Numbered from the stretch's first letter, positions 46,096 to 57,553 are shown. The stretch is DNA of 64,000 bases from Brytella acorum (GCF_029309905.1 NZ_JARBJP010000004.1:62001-126000); one strand, 5' to 3'. A program made the numbers and translations. Notes: generated by a model not told the origin, from the letters alone.

Positions 46096-46259
46096 CGACG
46101 GTCTTCTCCCGAACAGACGTTTTCTATCCCATTCCTTAATACTTACCGAGAGGGAAGGAAAGGGCCGCCGCCTCTCGCGCCGATAACGCTCTTGCTTTAG
46201 ACAGGGGCCACGACAAAGCCACAGCGGCCCTGAACCATGGACCGTCGAAGGAATTGCAC

Positions 46260-48329
46260 ATGCTCCAGGACGGGCTCACACGAACGCTTCTTGAAACGCT
46301 GGATCGTCCCGATCTGCGGACGATCGCGGGGCCGGTCGATGTAAGTCTGGATGTTCACCTCGCGATTCCATTTCGCGTCTGCGGCCCCCGCGTGGTGCTG
46401 GGCGGTCTGGCTCTGGAGCGGCCGGAACTGTCGCCCACCCTTCTGCGGCATGCGCTCGAACTCGCCCGCCTCCGCCTCGATGCGCCTGACATCGGATGCG
46501 AATACGCCATTTTCGCCTCGGCCCGTCTCGCCGCGTTGTTTCACGACCTCACGCCCGAAGCATGCTCAACGACGGACATCCTCCCATGGATTGACGTGCT
46601 GAGACAGGATCACGTCCCACCGGTGCAGGTGTTGCACACGCTCTGGTCCCAGCTTTCGGGAATGGTCGCCGATGCTCCGGAACAGATCGATGGCGAGGCC
46701 GCTGCCAGAGGACTGGAACGCGTCTGGCCGATGCTGGGGCCAACGGAAGCACTCATGGCGGAAGGCGGCGACGCGCGACTGGCGGTCGACCCGGATACGG
46801 GCCTCAATCGCTATGGCTGTTCTCACCGGCCTCGTCCCTGGGCGGTCACCTTCGCGTCCTCCACAGCTTCCTCTCTTTCGGAGCGTGGTTTCGAAGGGGC
46901 GGAAAATGCAAGACGACGCGCGGTCGTCGCGATCCTGCGCGGGCACAATGTCGATCAGGCCAGAGAGGCCTCGAGCCAAGACGCCAGAATCGCTCTGGCC
47001 CGATGTTATGGTGTCATGCCGGAACAGGTGATTCTGGCGGCGTCAGGCACCGATTGTGAACTGGCCGTGCTCGCGATCGCTGCCGACCGTGCGAACGCTC
47101 GCCCTCTGTCCAATATTCTCGTCGCTCCGGACGAGACCGGAAGCGGCGTCCCGCTGGCGGCGGCCGGCCGACATTTTGCGGACGAGGCAGCCAATGATGC
47201 GATCGTCACAAAAGGAGCACGCGTCGAAGGTTTCCCGGACGCGACCATTCTGCACGGGGTGGCAATCCGCGACGGTGCCGGCTCACCACGAGAAAGCGCG
47301 GAAATAGACGCGGAATGTGAAGCGACCATCGCCAGAGAGATATCGGCGGGGCGGCACGTTATCCTGCACCAGCTCGACATGTCCAAAACGGGGCTGGTCG
47401 CGCCGCGCGAAGACCTGCTTGAGACGTTGCTGGCGCGCTTCGACGGGCGTCTGGACATCGTGGTGGATGCCTGTCAGGCTCGCCTCGAGCCCGCCCGCAT
47501 CCGCCAGATGGTCGCAGCGGGGATCATGGTCATGGTCACGGGGTCCAAATTTTTTACCGGACCGCCGTTCTGCGGCGCGCTTCTGTTACCGCAGGCGCAT
47601 GTCGCCCGACTTTCGAAAGCCCGTCTGCCCCGTGGGCTTTCCGCATACGCGCACAAGGCTGAATGGCCGCCTCTGCTGGAAGACAACGCGCTCCGCGACG
47701 GCGCAAATTTCGGCCTCGCGCTTCGATGGCATGCGGCTCTGGCGGAGATGCTTGCCTTTCTCGCCATCCCGCCGGACCGTATCCGTGCGACGCTGGTCGC
47801 ATTCCTTGAGATGGGTCGTGACGCGATCGACGCGAATCCCGATCTTGAATTGCTTGAACCTCCGGCTCTCATCCGACCGCCGATTGAAGGCCGCCCCGGC
47901 TGGGATGACGTGCCGACCATTCTCTCGTTTCTCGTCCGCGATCCTCAGGACCACGAGCGCGTCATGGTCCTGGAAGACACTCGCAGGCTGCATCGCTGGC
48001 TGAACGCCGACCTTTCTCCCTGGATCAGGAATTCACCAATCGCTTCGCGCCTGTGCCATCTTGGCCAGCCCGTCCCCGTGAACGCCCCTCAACTGGGTGA
48101 CGCTACCCTGGCAGGCGCGCTCCGTCTGTGTGCTGGCGCACGTCTCGTCTCCGGGGAGCCCTCGCATGCCGGCATGGATCCTTCCGCGCGCCTGATCCGA
48201 GAGTTCAATGACGCCCGCGCGGCATTGGCGAAAATCTCCCTGATCCTGCAAAACTGGGATAGCCTGCGTGCGGCCGATCCCGTTCCGCATTACGCCCCTC
48301 TTCAGATGGACCGACAGGGAACCTCATGA
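46260..48329 (+). CDS. Uncharacterised PLP-fold (aminotransferase class V-like) protein
   Basis: 689 aa. Residues 1 to about 190 form a separate domain I do not recognise. From about 195 the sequence has the texture of a fold-type I PLP enzyme: [16 protein letters not shown] (cofactor phosphate loop), [28 protein letters not shown] with the Asp that pairs with the pyridine N, and [18 protein letters not shown] with the candidate Schiff-base Lys. The C-terminal part (about 480-689) is a small domain ending in alpha-helices. The substrate is unknown. ATG 46260 has AAGGA seven bases upstream. It overlaps a histidine phosphatase gene (ATGA), so the two should act together. Confidence 0.7.
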   Translation: MLQDGLTRTLLETLDRPDLRTIAGPVDVSLDVHLAIPFRVCGPRVVLGGLALERPELSPTLLRHALELARLRLDAPDIGCEYAIFASARLAALFHDLTPEACSTTDILPWIDVLRQDHVPPVQVLHTLWSQLSGMVADAPEQIDGEAAARGLERVWPMLGPTEALMAEGGDARLAVDPDTGLNRYGCSHRPRPWAVTFASSTASSLSERGFEGAENARRRAVVAILRGHNVDQAREASSQDARIALARCYGVMPEQVILAASGTDCELAVLAIAADRANARPLSNILVAPDETGSGVPLAAAGRHFADEAANDAIVTKGARVEGFPDATILHGVAIRDGAGSPRESAEIDAECEATIAREISAGRHVILHQLDMSKTGLVAPREDLLETLLARFDGRLDIVVDACQARLEPARIRQMVAAGIMVMVTGSKFFTGPPFCGALLLPQAHVARLSKARLPRGLSAYAHKAEWPPLLEDNALRDGANFGLALRWHAALAEMLAFLAIPPDRIRATLVAFLEMGRDAIDANPDLELLEPPALIRPPIEGRPGWDDVPTILSFLVRDPQDHERVMVLEDTRRLHRWLNADLSPWIRNSPIASRLCHLGQPVPVNAPQLGDATLAGALRLCAGARLVSGEPSHAGMDPSARLIREFNDARAALAKISLILQNWDSLRAADPVPHYAPLQMDRQGTS

Positions 48330-48991
48330 CGCAGTCACACGGCCACTTTCTCGATGCCATGCAGCTCCCTTCGGGAGTCACCCGTTTCTGGCTGATTCGC
48401 CATGCTCTCGTCGAGCCGCAGGCGCGTCTGCGGCTCTATGGGGCTCTGGACGTCGATGTCTGCGGCGACAGCCTCATGGCTCAACGTCCTTATTATGAAG
48501 CGATCGCCCGGCGCCTCCCGGAAGATGCGCGATGGGTGGTCTCCCCACTCCGTCGCACCCACGCGACGGCCCAGGCGATTTTTGAGGCTGGCTATGGCAA
48601 CCGCGACATGCTGATCGAACCGCGTTTCATCGAGCAGTCCATGGGGGAGTGGCACGATCTTCCTCATGGTGACCTTCCACGCAAGCTCCGGCAACGCGCG
48701 CATGATTTCTGGTCCACCTCCGCCAGCGAGCAGCCCCCCGGTGGCGAAAGCATGCTGGATGTCTGTGCCCGCGTCGGTCATGCTTTGGATGATCTGGCTG
48801 AGGTGAACGCTGGCCGCGATACAGTGGTCGTCAGCCATGGGGGCGCCATTCGCGCAGCGCTTTCTCACGCTCTGCAGGTTCATCCCGACACAGCGCTCCG
48901 CTTTGCCATTCAGAACCTGTCCCTGACAATTCTGGAGCGCATCAATGGCGTCTGGAGAGTTGTGACGGTAAACGAACTTCCTGCGGGCTGA
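48326..48991 (+). CDS. Histidine phosphatase family protein
   Basis: 221 aa branch-1 enzyme. Catalytic RHA in FWLIRHALVEP (the usual RHG is RHA here), Arg in VVSPLRRTHATAQ, Glu in IEQSMGEWHDL and the second His in VVVSHGGAIRAA are in place. Relatives include phosphoglycerate mutase-like and CobC-like phosphatases. It is coupled to the PLP protein gene, so it may dephosphorylate that enzyme's product or substrate; this is inference. Confidence 0.88.
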   Translation: MTQSHGHFLDAMQLPSGVTRFWLIRHALVEPQARLRLYGALDVDVCGDSLMAQRPYYEAIARRLPEDARWVVSPLRRTHATAQAIFEAGYGNRDMLIEPRFIEQSMGEWHDLPHGDLPRKLRQRAHDFWSTSASEQPPGGESMLDVCARVGHALDDLAEVNAGRDTVVVSHGGAIRAALSHALQVHPDTALRFAIQNLSLTILERINGVWRVVTVNELPAG

Positions 48992-49068
48992 AGCCGTGAC
49001 GACCGCATGACCTCATGCAGCGCGTGTTTCAGGTTCTCAGATCTATAAACGCGTAATTTTTGGAATTT

Positions 49069-49248
49069 TCAGGAATTTCTCATCGTATATATAAATGCAA
49101 TCGACGTAATAATTGTCATAATCAACCAGAATATGCTGAAATGGAAGCTTCCATCCGCGTCCATCGACATGGAAACACATACGGCGATCAGGCATAACGT
49201 CGCGACGACACCTGTAGCTCCCATCCACGCCATACGGTGCTTGAGCAT
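49069..49248 (-). CDS. Small two-helix membrane protein
   Basis: 59 aa from ATG 49248, which has AGGAAG seven bases upstream. Two predicted membrane helices: MGATGVVATLCLIAVCVSM and FWLIMTIITSIAFIYTM, linked by a short polar loop. No known family. A longer form from GTG 49281 is possible but its ribosome-binding site is weaker. A real small protein seems likely from the start signal and hydrophobic pattern. Confidence 0.5.
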   Translation of the reverse strand: MLKHRMAWMGATGVVATLCLIAVCVSMSMDADGSFHFSIFWLIMTIITSIAFIYTMRNS

Positions 49249-49530
49249 GAAACTTCCTATCTGTTCATTGGCCGAGGCCACGACCCGCCGAGTGAAAGAG
49301 TGGGTTTGTACAATCAGGCCGCAGTATCAGCCTGATTCAAGAGAGACGCAAGCAAACTTGCCAGCATGAGGCTGTTCGCAAAGAAGCGGACTTCCCTCTC
49401 TCGCCTCCTGTCGGAGTCCCGGGACTTCATCCATGATCCATGGCGCTTGACACCGGGAACCGGTCGATCAACTCGCCATTCCGTGTCGAATCGATGAAGA
49501 AGGAGGAAGGCGGGAGGAACTAAAGCAGGA

Positions 49531-49674
49531 ATGTCAGGCTCTGGGATACTTGAATTTGTTCCACATATGGAACAGCAGAAACTTCCGGTCGATGAAGAAT
49601 GTGTGTGGCGCAGGGAGGCCAAGATCCGGCGACTTCTTGACAGTGCGCGTAAAATTCGGAGCTTAAGGATTTAA
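49531..49674 (+). CDS. Small basic hypothetical protein (47 aa)
   Basis: ATG 49531 preceded by GGAGG at 13 bases. The product ends in a basic, probably helical stretch (CVWRREAKIRRLLDSARKIRSLRI split after 20 residues). No family recognised. The preceding 280 bases (49249-49530) hold no convincing gene. Weakly supported. Confidence 0.3.
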   Translation: MSGSGILEFVPHMEQQKLPVDEECVWRREAKIRRLLDSARKIRSLRI

Positions 49675-49908
49675 GCACGCTTCCCGATGTAATGGTCAAA
49701 ATCTGGACGTCATGCTCGTGAGAGTAAGGCTAATCCTTACTGGCTGAACACGCCTGTAGCCGAGCCGCGTCGATCTGCGCCCGAATGCAGGCGGCGATCG
49801 ACATCTCCTGACATTGATGAGCGAAGAGACATCTGAAGTGGCCGGTTCGCATCACCGCCAAAGACTCAAAAATCTGGAATTTTCCGAGAGAAAGACCGGA
49901 AGGAACGA

Positions 49909-49984
<76 letters not shown>

Positions 49985-50006
49985 ATCGTTCCGTTCCGGT
50001 GGCGGC

Positions 50007-50035
50007 CTTCTAACAGCGCATTCAGAACCCTGCAA
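50007..50035 (-). promoter_or_regulatory. Possible tRNA-Lys promoter
   Basis: On the minus strand TTGCAG (50035-50030), 17-base spacer, TAGAAG (50012-50007), about 23 bases before the tRNA 5' end. Moderate match to sigma-70. Confidence 0.45.
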
Positions 50036-50068
50036 GAGGATTTTTTTGAATTCTCCGAATTCGCCGTC

Positions 50069-50953
50069 CTATTTATGATCCGGATTGAGAAGGCGAAGGA
50101 TACCATCAAATTGCTCTAACGAGCGGTAGCCCAGCTGAAGCGTGCCACCTTTTCCATCAAATTTGATTTTAACCTTCAGACCCAGTCGCGACGAAAGATC
50201 ACGTTCGAGATGCACGATCTCGGTATCTCCGGAGACGGACGTGGGTGCCTGAGCAATACGCGGCGCCTGGCGCGCCAGAGCTTCTGTCTGCCGGACGTTC
50301 AGGCCACGCTCAATCACCTGTCCGGCCGCTGCGACCGGATCAGGATGCGCGAGCAGGGCGCGCGCATGGCCCGCACTTAAACGCCCTGCACGGACATGCG
50401 CGCGAACCTCCTGCGGGAGTTGAAGAAGGCGCAGGGTATTGCCAATATGCGGGCGCGATTTGCCAACCGAACCCGCCAGTTCTTCCTGCGTGAGCGCGAA
50501 GTCCGTGAGCAAGCGCTGGAGACCCTCCGCTTCTTCAATGGCGTTGAGATCCGCACGCTGCAAATTCTCGACGAGTGCCGCCGCCATGGCATCACCGTCA
50601 TCAAATGCGCGGACATGAACCGGCATTTCATGCAGACCCGCCCTTTGGGCCGCACGCCAACGGCGCTCACCCGCAATGATCTGGTAGTGCCCGGCCTTGG
50701 CCGGATCAGGACGCACGAGAATGGGCTGAAGTACACCCCGGCTGCGAATGGAGGCGGAAAGTTCTTCCAGCCGTCCTTCATCCATATCCTGCCGGGGCTG
50801 GAAGGGGCCGGGCGCCAGAAGATCGATACCAAGCGTCGTTGCCGCCGGAACATTTTCTGACGACGGACGCGTGACCTTGACGAGATCGGACGCCTGATCG
50901 CCCAGCAACGCCGCCAATCCGCGCCCCAGACGTGGAGCGTCCTTCTTCGCCAT
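50069..50953 (-). CDS. parB: Chromosome-partitioning protein ParB
   Basis: 294 aa. An N-terminal CTPase domain with the arginine-rich GERRWRAAQRAG, a helix-turn-helix (TQEELAGSVGKSRPHIGN) that reads parS and a C-terminal dimerisation end. ParB binds parS, spreads as a CTP-dependent clamp and is moved by ParA to segregate origins. Starts five bases after the parA stop. The DAPRLGRGLAALLG start is the standard ParB leader. Confidence 0.97.
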   Translation of the reverse strand: MAKKDAPRLGRGLAALLGDQASDLVKVTRPSSENVPAATTLGIDLLAPGPFQPRQDMDEGRLEELSASIRSRGVLQPILVRPDPAKAGHYQIIAGERRWRAAQRAGLHEMPVHVRAFDDGDAMAAALVENLQRADLNAIEEAEGLQRLLTDFALTQEELAGSVGKSRPHIGNTLRLLQLPQEVRAHVRAGRLSAGHARALLAHPDPVAAAGQVIERGLNVRQTEALARQAPRIAQAPTSVSGDTEIVHLERDLSSRLGLKVKIKFDGKGGTLQLGYRSLEQFDGILRLLNPDHK

Positions 50954-50958
50954 CGTTT

Positions 50959-51765
50959 TCAGCCTTTCCGTTCAGGACGTGCGGCAACCCGTGCCGCCAA
51001 CTCGTCGGCCAGCATACCGTAAGCTGTGGCGCCACTGCTGCGACGATCATATTCAAGAACCGAACAACCGTGGCTTTGCGCTTCGGAAATACGGATATTC
51101 CGAGGAATCACGGTTTGCAGAACCTGTTCACCAAAAAAACTGCGAGCATCGGCTGCAACGAGTTCGGAAAGATTATTGCGTCGATCATACATCGTCAGAA
51201 CGATGCCCGCGATGTGCAAATCAGCGTTAAACGCGCGACGCACACGCTCAACCGTGCGAACCAGTTGACTGATCCCTTCAAGCGCAAAAAATTCGCATTG
51301 CAGCGGCACAAGAACACCGTCAGCCGCGACCAGCGCATTCAGCGTCAGAATGCCCAGGCTCGGCGGGCAGTCGATCAGAATAAAATCGTATTGCGAGGCG
51401 AGTTGCTGGAGGGCTTCCTGCAATCGATATTCCCGCCGCTCGGATGCGATAAGCTCGATTTCGACACCAGCGAGATCGTTATCCGCCGTGATGATATGAA
51501 GGTTCTCGACGCTGGTCTCGCGCGCCCAGGACGCTGCCGGGGCTTCCTGCATTAGGGCCGCGTAACTGCCATTACCGCGCTGATCGTAACCCACGCCAAG
51601 GCCGGTTGACGCATTCCCCTGCGGGTCGAGGTCTACGAGCAGGACGCGTTTGGACCCTGCGAGCGCAGATGCGAGATTGATGGCGGTTGTCGTTTTACCG
51701 ACGCCCCCCTTCTGATTGGCAACCGCGATGATGCGCGCTGCTCTGATCTTGTCGTTACTCGACAC
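50959..51765 (-). CDS. parA: Chromosome-partitioning ATPase ParA
   Basis: 268 aa deviant Walker ATPase. [17 protein letters not shown] supplies the signature Lys; [14 protein letters not shown] and [19 protein letters not shown] follow. It forms gradients on the nucleoid that pull ParB-parS. Its start lies 11 bases inside the end of rsmG. Part of the mnmE-mnmG-rsmG-parA-parB chain. Confidence 0.97.
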   Translation of the reverse strand: MSSNDKIRAARIIAVANQKGGVGKTTTAINLASALAGSKRVLLVDLDPQGNASTGLGVGYDQRGNGSYAALMQEAPAASWARETSVENLHIITADNDLAGVEIELIASERREYRLQEALQQLASQYDFILIDCPPSLGILTLNALVAADGVLVPLQCEFFALEGISQLVRTVERVRRAFNADLHIAGIVLTMYDRRNNLSELVAADARSFFGEQVLQTVIPRNIRISEAQSHGCSVLEYDRRSSGATAYGMLADELAARVAARPERKG

Positions 51766-52333
51766 GCCGGATGTCGCTCACTTTGATGATGGCACCGTTT
51801 TCGTCAGTGCGACTGTTCAGGATCTCGTGGCTCATGTGCCAGTTCGCTTGCGCATCGGTCAACTCATCGGGCAGCGCTTTCCCCTTGAGAAAGAGCGCCT
51901 GACCGCCGGGGGCGAGCAATGGCTGGGTCCACTCCAGAAGCTTGGCCAAAGGCGCCAGAGCCCGCGCGGTCACGAAAGAAGCCGGGGCCGGTCGCGCGGC
52001 TTCGATGCGTTGCGCCAGCACCTGCGCCCGGACACCGCAAGCACGTGCAGCCTCCCGCAGAAACGCCGCCTTGCGTTGATCCGATTCGATAAGCGTCATT
52101 TCCGCATCTGAGGCAATGCCGACGATCAGGCCGGGAAAGCCGCCACCCGAGCCGAGATCGATGACGCGAGCCCCTCTCGGAACAAGCGGCGCGATCTGAA
52201 GCGAATCCTCGATATGCCGGGGCCAGAGTTGGGCCAGATCCCGCGCACTGACGAGGTTGATCTTCGCGTTCCATTTGATCAGCAACGCGGCGAACGTCTC
52301 CAGCCTCGCCTGCGTTTCACGTGAAACATCCAT
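51755..52333 (-). CDS. rsmG: 16S rRNA (guanine(527)-N7)-methyltransferase
   Basis: 192 aa SAM-dependent enzyme; [18 protein letters not shown] is the SAM site. N7-methylates G527 of 16S rRNA; loss gives streptomycin resistance. Its first codons MDVSRETQ are read from a parS-like site. TGATG coupling with mnmG. Confidence 0.96.
   Translation of the reverse strand: MDVSRETQARLETFAALLIKWNAKINLVSARDLAQLWPRHIEDSLQIAPLVPRGARVIDLGSGGGFPGLIVGIASDAEMTLIESDQRKAAFLREAARACGVRAQVLAQRIEAARPAPASFVTARALAPLAKLLEWTQPLLAPGGQALFLKGKALPDELTDAQANWHMSHEILNSRTDENGAIIKVSDIRRVE
52313..52328. promoter_or_regulatory. parS site in the rsmG start
   Basis: CGTTTCACGTGAAACA, one base from the parS consensus, overlapping rsmG codons 2-7. 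parS sites in this position are common near bacterial origins. Confidence 0.85.
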
Positions 52334-54204
52334 CAGGCAGCGAGCCTGAGATGCGCCAGCAAAGCGACAAGCGCCGCAGGCGTGACGCCGGAGATACGTT
52401 GAGCCGCAGCAAAATTGACCGGACGGGCCGCGGCAAGGCGCTCGCGCATTTCCGAGCTCAGACCGCCGATGGTCGTATAATCGAGATCGGGCGGGAAATT
52501 CAGAAGGGCGTCTCCTTCCATCTGTCGGATCTCCCTGTCCTGCCGCTGAAGGTAGCCATCATATCGTGCCTCCGTTTCCACATGACGGCGGATGCGTTCG
52601 GGCAATGCCCCAAACCAGGGTGCCAGCTGCACCGCCATCTCCGGGGTGGCGCGCGCCGCGAACGCATCGCAGAGGGAGCGTCGGCGACCATCCTGTGAAA
52701 TCGCCAGACCCGCGTTTTTCAATTGCGCCGGTGTGAAGACGCTTTCCGAAGCCCGCGTCACCGCGTCGTCGATCAGGGCTTTGGTCTTCGCAAAGACGGC
52801 AGCCCGCTGCGCGCCGACACAACCGGCACGCTCGCCCTTGGAAGTCAGTCTGAGATCCGCATTGTCGGCGCGCAGCGTCAGGCGATATTCCGCTCGTGAT
52901 GTGAACATCCGATAGGGCTCGGATATCCCCTGAAGCGTCAGATCATCGACCATGACGCCGAGATAGGCTTCGCTGCGCTCGAAAATGACGGCATCCTGCC
53001 CGACAGCCTTTCTGGCGGCGTTCAGGCCTGCCAGCAGGCCCTGAGCACCCGCTTCCTCATAGCCCGTCGTTCCGTTGATCTGACCGGCGAGAAAAAGCCC
53101 CGGAAGAGCGCGCAGTTCCAGACTTGGAAACAGCTCGCGCGGATCGACGTAATCATATTCGACGGCATAGCCAGGCATAACGATCCGTGCCTTTTCCAGA
53201 CCCGGAATGGACGCGATCATGGCCGCCTGCACATCGGCCGGCAGGCTGGTGGAAATACCATTGGGATAGACCAGGTCTCCGCCCGGGTTGCCCGGCAGAC
53301 CTTCCGGCTCGAGAAAAATCTGGTGCCCGTTGCGCTCACCGAAACGCACGACCTTGTCTTCGATCGACGGGCAGTAGCGGGGCCCCCGCCCTGAAATCGC
53401 GCCACCGTACATGGCCGATTTTTCCAGGTTGTCGCGGATGATCTGATGGGTTTCGCCCGTCGTTGTCGTGATGCGGCAGCAGAGTTGCGGATTGGTGATC
53501 CGTGCGGTCATCGTGCTGAAAGGTTCAGGCTGGGCATCGCCATCGTCACGCTCCAGCGACTCCCAATCGATGCTGTCACGCGCCAGCCGGGCTGGCGTGC
53601 CGGTCTTGAGACGCCCCATACGCAGACCGAGACTTTCGAGACGCAGCCCGAGCGCGGCCGCCGGTCGCTCGCCGACGCGTCCCGCCTGTTCCTGGGTGTG
53701 TCCGATATGAATCACACCGCGCAGGAACGTGCCGCTCGTGAGAACCACGGCACCAGCGCGATAGATCACCTCGTCCGCACAGACGACACCCTGAACCCTT
53801 GGACCGTCGAGCAGCACGTCGACCACCTCGCCTTCGCGCAGTTCCAGATTCGGGGTCGCATCGAGGAGCCTTCGGATGGCGGTTCGATAGAGCGAACGAT
53901 CGGCCTGTGCCCGTGGACCGTGCACGGCTGGCCCTTTGGAACGATTCAGTAGCTTAAAATGAATTCCCGCAGCGTCAGCAGCACGCCCCATCAACCCGTC
54001 CAGCGCGTCGATTTCCCGCACAAGGTGCCCCTTGCCGATACCGCCAATCGCCGGGTTGCAGGACATGACGCCAACAGTTTCCAGGCGCTGGGTCAGGAGC
54101 AGCGTGCGCGCGCCAAAACGTGCCGCCGCCGCCGCCGCTTCGCAGCCCGCATGTCCTCCTCCAATGACGATGACGTCGTAGGCGCTCACTTCAATTCCCG
54201 TCAT
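52333..54204 (-). CDS. mnmG: tRNA 5-carboxymethylaminomethyluridine modification enzyme MnmG
   Basis: 623 aa FAD-dependent partner of MnmE; together they modify U34 of tRNAs reading split codon boxes. The FAD loop is [12 protein letters not shown] near the start; [14 protein letters not shown] and [13 protein letters not shown] are family signatures, and a helical C-terminal domain completes it. Starts inside the mnmE stop (ATGA). Confidence 0.97.
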   Translation of the reverse strand: MTGIEVSAYDVIVIGGGHAGCEAAAAAARFGARTLLLTQRLETVGVMSCNPAIGGIGKGHLVREIDALDGLMGRAADAAGIHFKLLNRSKGPAVHGPRAQADRSLYRTAIRRLLDATPNLELREGEVVDVLLDGPRVQGVVCADEVIYRAGAVVLTSGTFLRGVIHIGHTQEQAGRVGERPAAALGLRLESLGLRMGRLKTGTPARLARDSIDWESLERDDGDAQPEPFSTMTARITNPQLCCRITTTTGETHQIIRDNLEKSAMYGGAISGRGPRYCPSIEDKVVRFGERNGHQIFLEPEGLPGNPGGDLVYPNGISTSLPADVQAAMIASIPGLEKARIVMPGYAVEYDYVDPRELFPSLELRALPGLFLAGQINGTTGYEEAGAQGLLAGLNAARKAVGQDAVIFERSEAYLGVMVDDLTLQGISEPYRMFTSRAEYRLTLRADNADLRLTSKGERAGCVGAQRAAVFAKTKALIDDAVTRASESVFTPAQLKNAGLAISQDGRRRSLCDAFAARATPEMAVQLAPWFGALPERIRRHVETEARYDGYLQRQDREIRQMEGDALLNFPPDLDYTTIGGLSSEMRERLAAARPVNFAAAQRISGVTPAALVALLAHLRLAA

Positions 54205-55502
54205 TTCCCGATGCAGAACTGGCTGAATATCACGTCCAGCAGAGATTCGACATCAACTTGCCCCGTCAAACGACCTAAAGCGCGCATGGACAGCCGGAAC
54301 TCCTCACCGCGCAGTTCCGGCCATACCTGGATGCCCGCGCGCTCAAGATGCGCCAGGGCTTCCTGGATGCCTGCGCGATGCCGCGCCCTTGTTAGCGGCA
54401 CGCCCTGACTGGCCATGAGCGCGCGGACGCGACGGCGCACTTCGTCCCGAAGCGCATCGAGACCGTCGCCATTTATGGCGCTGATCGCCAATACGCTCTC
54501 TTCCACCATCGCGTCCTGATCGATTTTATTGCGTACGAGCAGGGCGTCTGGCGTCAGGGCATTTGGTGGGTCTCCTTCATAAAGCTGCAAAACGATATCG
54601 GCCTGTTTCACGTGAAACATCGCCCGGCGGATGCCCTCCGCCTCGATTTCATCCTCAGTCTCACGGAGCCCCGCCGTGTCGACGAGACGAAGCTTGATGC
54701 CGTCGAGCACCCAGTCGACAGCAATCACATCGCGGGTCGTGCCGGGCCTGTGTGTGACAATGGCTGCATCATATCCGGACAACGCATTGAGAAGGCTGGA
54801 TTTCCCCGCGTTGGGTTCGCCCGCGATGACAATCGTGACGCCACGACGGACAAGTTCGCCCCGGTGATCCGCAAGATGCGCCCTCATTTCGGCCTGAAGA
54901 TCCAGACGTTCGGTTTCCAGCACACCCTCTACGGCGGCCGACAGGGTTTCGTCAGGAAAATCAATAAGGGCTTCGTGCTGCGCGAGCAGTCGGCGCAAAC
55001 GCTGCGCCCATCCGTCATAAAGGCGACTCAACGCGCCATCCGCCTGATGGAGAGCCTGTCGCCTCTGCGAGGCGCTTTCGGCCTCGATGAGATCCGCGAC
55101 AGCTTCCGCCTGAAGCAGATCCATGCGCCCTGCCTGCACAGCCCGCCGCGTAAACTCGCCCGGCTCCGCCGGACGCGCGCCCAACGTCGTCAGAGCGAGG
55201 GCGACGCCGTCAATCACCGCTGGTCCCGCATGAAGATGGAGTTCAAAACTGTCTTCACCCGTGTAAGCGTTCGGCCCCGGAAACCACAGCACCACCGCCT
55301 CGTCGAGAATTTCGTCGCCTGACATCAGACGCCTCAGACTCGCCCGCCGTGGCTGCGGCAGCCTGCCAGCGCACAAGGCCCTGAGAATACGATCACAACC
55401 GCCGCCGCTGACGCGCATGACGGCGATGGCGGCACGACCCATTCCGGTCGCGAGCGCAAAAATCGGGGCAGGAAGATCGGAAAACATCGGAAGCTCGGTC
55501 AT
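54201..55502 (-). CDS. mnmE: tRNA modification GTPase MnmE
   Basis: 433 aa. N-terminal tetrahydrofolate-binding domain, helical domain interrupted by a G domain with [14 protein letters not shown] (G1), DTAGLRET (G3) and NKID (G4), ending in the conserved FCIGK with the essential Cys. Works with MnmG. The G domain encodes MFHVKQ over an exact parS. First gene of the chain leading to parB; divergent from ogt. Confidence 0.97.
   Translation of the reverse strand: MTELPMFSDLPAPIFALATGMGRAAIAVMRVSGGGCDRILRALCAGRLPQPRRASLRRLMSGDEILDEAVVLWFPGPNAYTGEDSFELHLHAGPAVIDGVALALTTLGARPAEPGEFTRRAVQAGRMDLLQAEAVADLIEAESASQRRQALHQADGALSRLYDGWAQRLRRLLAQHEALIDFPDETLSAAVEGVLETERLDLQAEMRAHLADHRGELVRRGVTIVIAGEPNAGKSSLLNALSGYDAAIVTHRPGTTRDVIAVDWVLDGIKLRLVDTAGLRETEDEIEAEGIRRAMFHVKQADIVLQLYEGDPPNALTPDALLVRNKIDQDAMVEESVLAISAINGDGLDALRDEVRRRVRALMASQGVPLTRARHRAGIQEALAHLERAGIQVWPELRGEEFRLSMRALGRLTGQVDVESLLDVIFSQFCIGK
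54604..54619. promoter_or_regulatory. parS site inside mnmE (consensus)
   Basis: TGTTTCACGTGAAACA, an exact match to consensus parS, within codons for MFHVKQ of MnmE. Confidence 0.93.
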
Positions 55503-55522
55503 GGGCGTGCTATGCTCCTATC

Positions 55523-55972
55523 ATGCCACAGCTTTCTTTTCATTCTCCAATCGGCCCGCTCACACTCTCGGAAGACGATGAGCATATCGTCGCTCTCGAC
55601 TGGGGCTGGGGACGCGATCAGGAAGAAACGCCCCTGCTCGTGCGCGCGCGCGACATGGTCGATCGCTATTTTGACGGCGAAAAAGAGACGTTCGATCTAC
55701 CGTTGGCGCCATTCGGAACGGCTTACCGCAAACGCGTCTGGGACGCTTTACGGCAGGTGCCTTACGGTCAGACGACATCCTATGGCGAACTGGCCGCAAG
55801 GGTCGGCGGCTCAGCGCGCTCTGTCGGCGGCGCGATGGCGGCCAATCCCATTCCGATCCTTATCCCCTGTCACCGCATTCTTGGCCGTCACGGATTGGGC
55901 GGCTATTCGGGCAGTGGGGGACTGGACGACAAGCGCGCCCTGCTGCGTCTCGAAGGCGTGGAACTCATCTGA
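55523..55972 (+). CDS. ogt: Methylated-DNA--protein-cysteine methyltransferase
   Basis: 149 aa suicide repair protein. The acceptor Cys lies in IPILIPCHRILG; QVPYGQTTSYGELA forms the DNA-binding helix-turn-helix region. It removes alkyl groups from O6-guanine. ATG 55523 is 20 bases from the divergent mnmE start, so promoters overlap. Convergent with rho, with a hairpin between. Confidence 0.94.
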   Translation: MPQLSFHSPIGPLTLSEDDEHIVALDWGWGRDQEETPLLVRARDMVDRYFDGEKETFDLPLAPFGTAYRKRVWDALRQVPYGQTTSYGELAARVGGSARSVGGAMAANPIPILIPCHRILGRHGLGGYSGSGGLDDKRALLRLEGVELI

Positions 55973-55978
55973 GAGCAC

Positions 55979-56003
55979 GCGGCGCTCCACTGGGGAGCGC
56001 CGC
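55979..56003. terminator. Bidirectional hairpin between ogt and rho
   Basis: GCGGCGCTCC (55979-55988) and GGAGCGCCGC (55994-56003) form a perfect ten-base stem with five-base loop between convergent stops. No T-run on either side. Confidence 0.6.
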
Positions 56004-56010
56004 CGCCGGA

Positions 56011-57300
56011 CTAGTTGTTCATCGCGTCGAAGAAATCCTGATTCGACTTGCTGTATTTCAGCTTGTCGAGAAGGAAATCCATCGCGTCCATCGTGCCCAT
56101 CGGCGCCAGAATACGACGCAGGACCCACATCTTCGAAAGCGTGGCGCGATCGACCAGCAGTTCTTCCTTGCGTGTCCCCGACTTCGTGATGTCGATGGCC
56201 GGGAAGGTGCGCTTGTCGGAGAGCTTCCGATCGAGAATGAGCTCGGAGTTACCGGTGCCCTTGAACTCTTCGAAGATGACCTCATCCATGCGCGAACCGG
56301 TATCGATCAGGGCCGTCGCAATGATCGTCAGCGAACCGCCTTCCTCGATGTTGCGCGCCGCGCCGAAGAAGCGCTTGGGACGCTGCAGCGCGTTTGCATC
56401 GACACCACCCGTCAACACCTTGCCCGACGACGGCACGACCGTGTTGTACGCACGTGCCAGGCGCGTGATGGAATCAAGCAGGATGACGACGTCGCGCTTG
56501 TGTTCGACCAGACGCTTGGCCTTCTCGAGCACCATTTCCGTGACCTGCACATGGCGGGTCGCAGGCTCATCGAAGGTCGAGGCGACAACTTCGCCGCGAA
56601 CCGAACGCGCCATGTCCGTCACTTCTTCCGGCCGCTCGTCGATCAGGAGAACGATCAGGAAAACTTCCGGATGATTGGCTGAAATCGATGCGGCGATGCT
56701 CTGGAGCATGACCGTCTTGCCGGTCCGCGGCGGCGCGACGATCAGGGCGCGCTGGCCCATGCCGATCGGTGCCACGAGATCGATGACGCGCGCCGTATAG
56801 TCACGCTGGTCTTTCTTGCCCTTGGCCGGGGCTTCGACAGGCCCCGTCGGCTCGACTTCCATCTTCAGACGACGATCGGGGTAGAGCGGCGTCAGATTGT
56901 CGAAGTTGATCCGCTGCCGGACGGCTTCGGGCGCCTCGAAGTTGATCGTGTTGACCTTGAGCAGCGAGAAATAACGCTCCCCATCGCGTGGCGCGCGAAT
57001 CTGTCCTTCGACCGTGTCGCCCGGACGCAGCGCATAACGACGAACCTGCGTGGGCGAGATGTAGATATCGTCGGGGCCCGGAAGGTAATTGGCTTCAGGC
57101 GAACGCAGAAAGCCGAAGCCGTCCGGCAGGATTTCCAGCGTGCCTTCGCCGTAAATCGCCTGGTCATTTTCAGCGAGTGTTTTGAGAATGGCGAACATGA
57201 TGTCCTGCTTGCGCATGGACGACGCATTCTCGATATCGAGACTTTCGGCGTAAGCCAGAAGATCTGCGGGCGATTTAGCCTTGAGTTCGGCGAGATGCAT
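56011..57300 (-). CDS. rho: Transcription termination factor Rho
   Basis: 429 aa hexameric RNA helicase. N-terminal RNA-binding CSP-like domain ([20 protein letters not shown]), Walker [14 protein letters not shown], Walker [17 protein letters not shown] and Q-loop/R-loop segments typical of Rho. Stops untranslated transcription. ATG 57300 has AAGG eight bases upstream. The 250 bases to corA hold its promoter; in many bacteria the rho leader is autoregulated. Confidence 0.98.
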   Translation of the reverse strand: MHLAELKAKSPADLLAYAESLDIENASSMRKQDIMFAILKTLAENDQAIYGEGTLEILPDGFGFLRSPEANYLPGPDDIYISPTQVRRYALRPGDTVEGQIRAPRDGERYFSLLKVNTINFEAPEAVRQRINFDNLTPLYPDRRLKMEVEPTGPVEAPAKGKKDQRDYTARVIDLVAPIGMGQRALIVAPPRTGKTVMLQSIAASISANHPEVFLIVLLIDERPEEVTDMARSVRGEVVASTFDEPATRHVQVTEMVLEKAKRLVEHKRDVVILLDSITRLARAYNTVVPSSGKVLTGGVDANALQRPKRFFGAARNIEEGGSLTIIATALIDTGSRMDEVIFEEFKGTGNSELILDRKLSDKRTFPAIDITKSGTRKEELLVDRATLSKMWVLRRILAPMGTMDAMDFLLDKLKYSKSNQDFFDAMNN

Positions 57301-57553
57301 GAAAAGTGCCTTGGAAATGGGCTGGTCGCGGATGCTGAGTCACACCTGCTGGCGGGCGTCAGAGTCGTAACGACGTCACGATGAGGTGGTCGCTCGACGG
57401 GCCTAATCCTGTAACCGCCTGAGCGATCAGCGCATGAAAAATAGGAAGAATCAATTCGGCAGGACGCCGACTGGTTACCGCGGGTGCCTACGCCTGTTTC
57501 CGACCCGCGTCAAGTCTGCCGTCATCTGACCTGGGGTGGCTTCACGGAACCGT

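Noticed and set aside
49314-49622. 102-codon minus-strand frame and a 43-codon plus-strand frame in the gap
   Set aside because: Neither has a good ribosome-binding site, domain or consistent composition.
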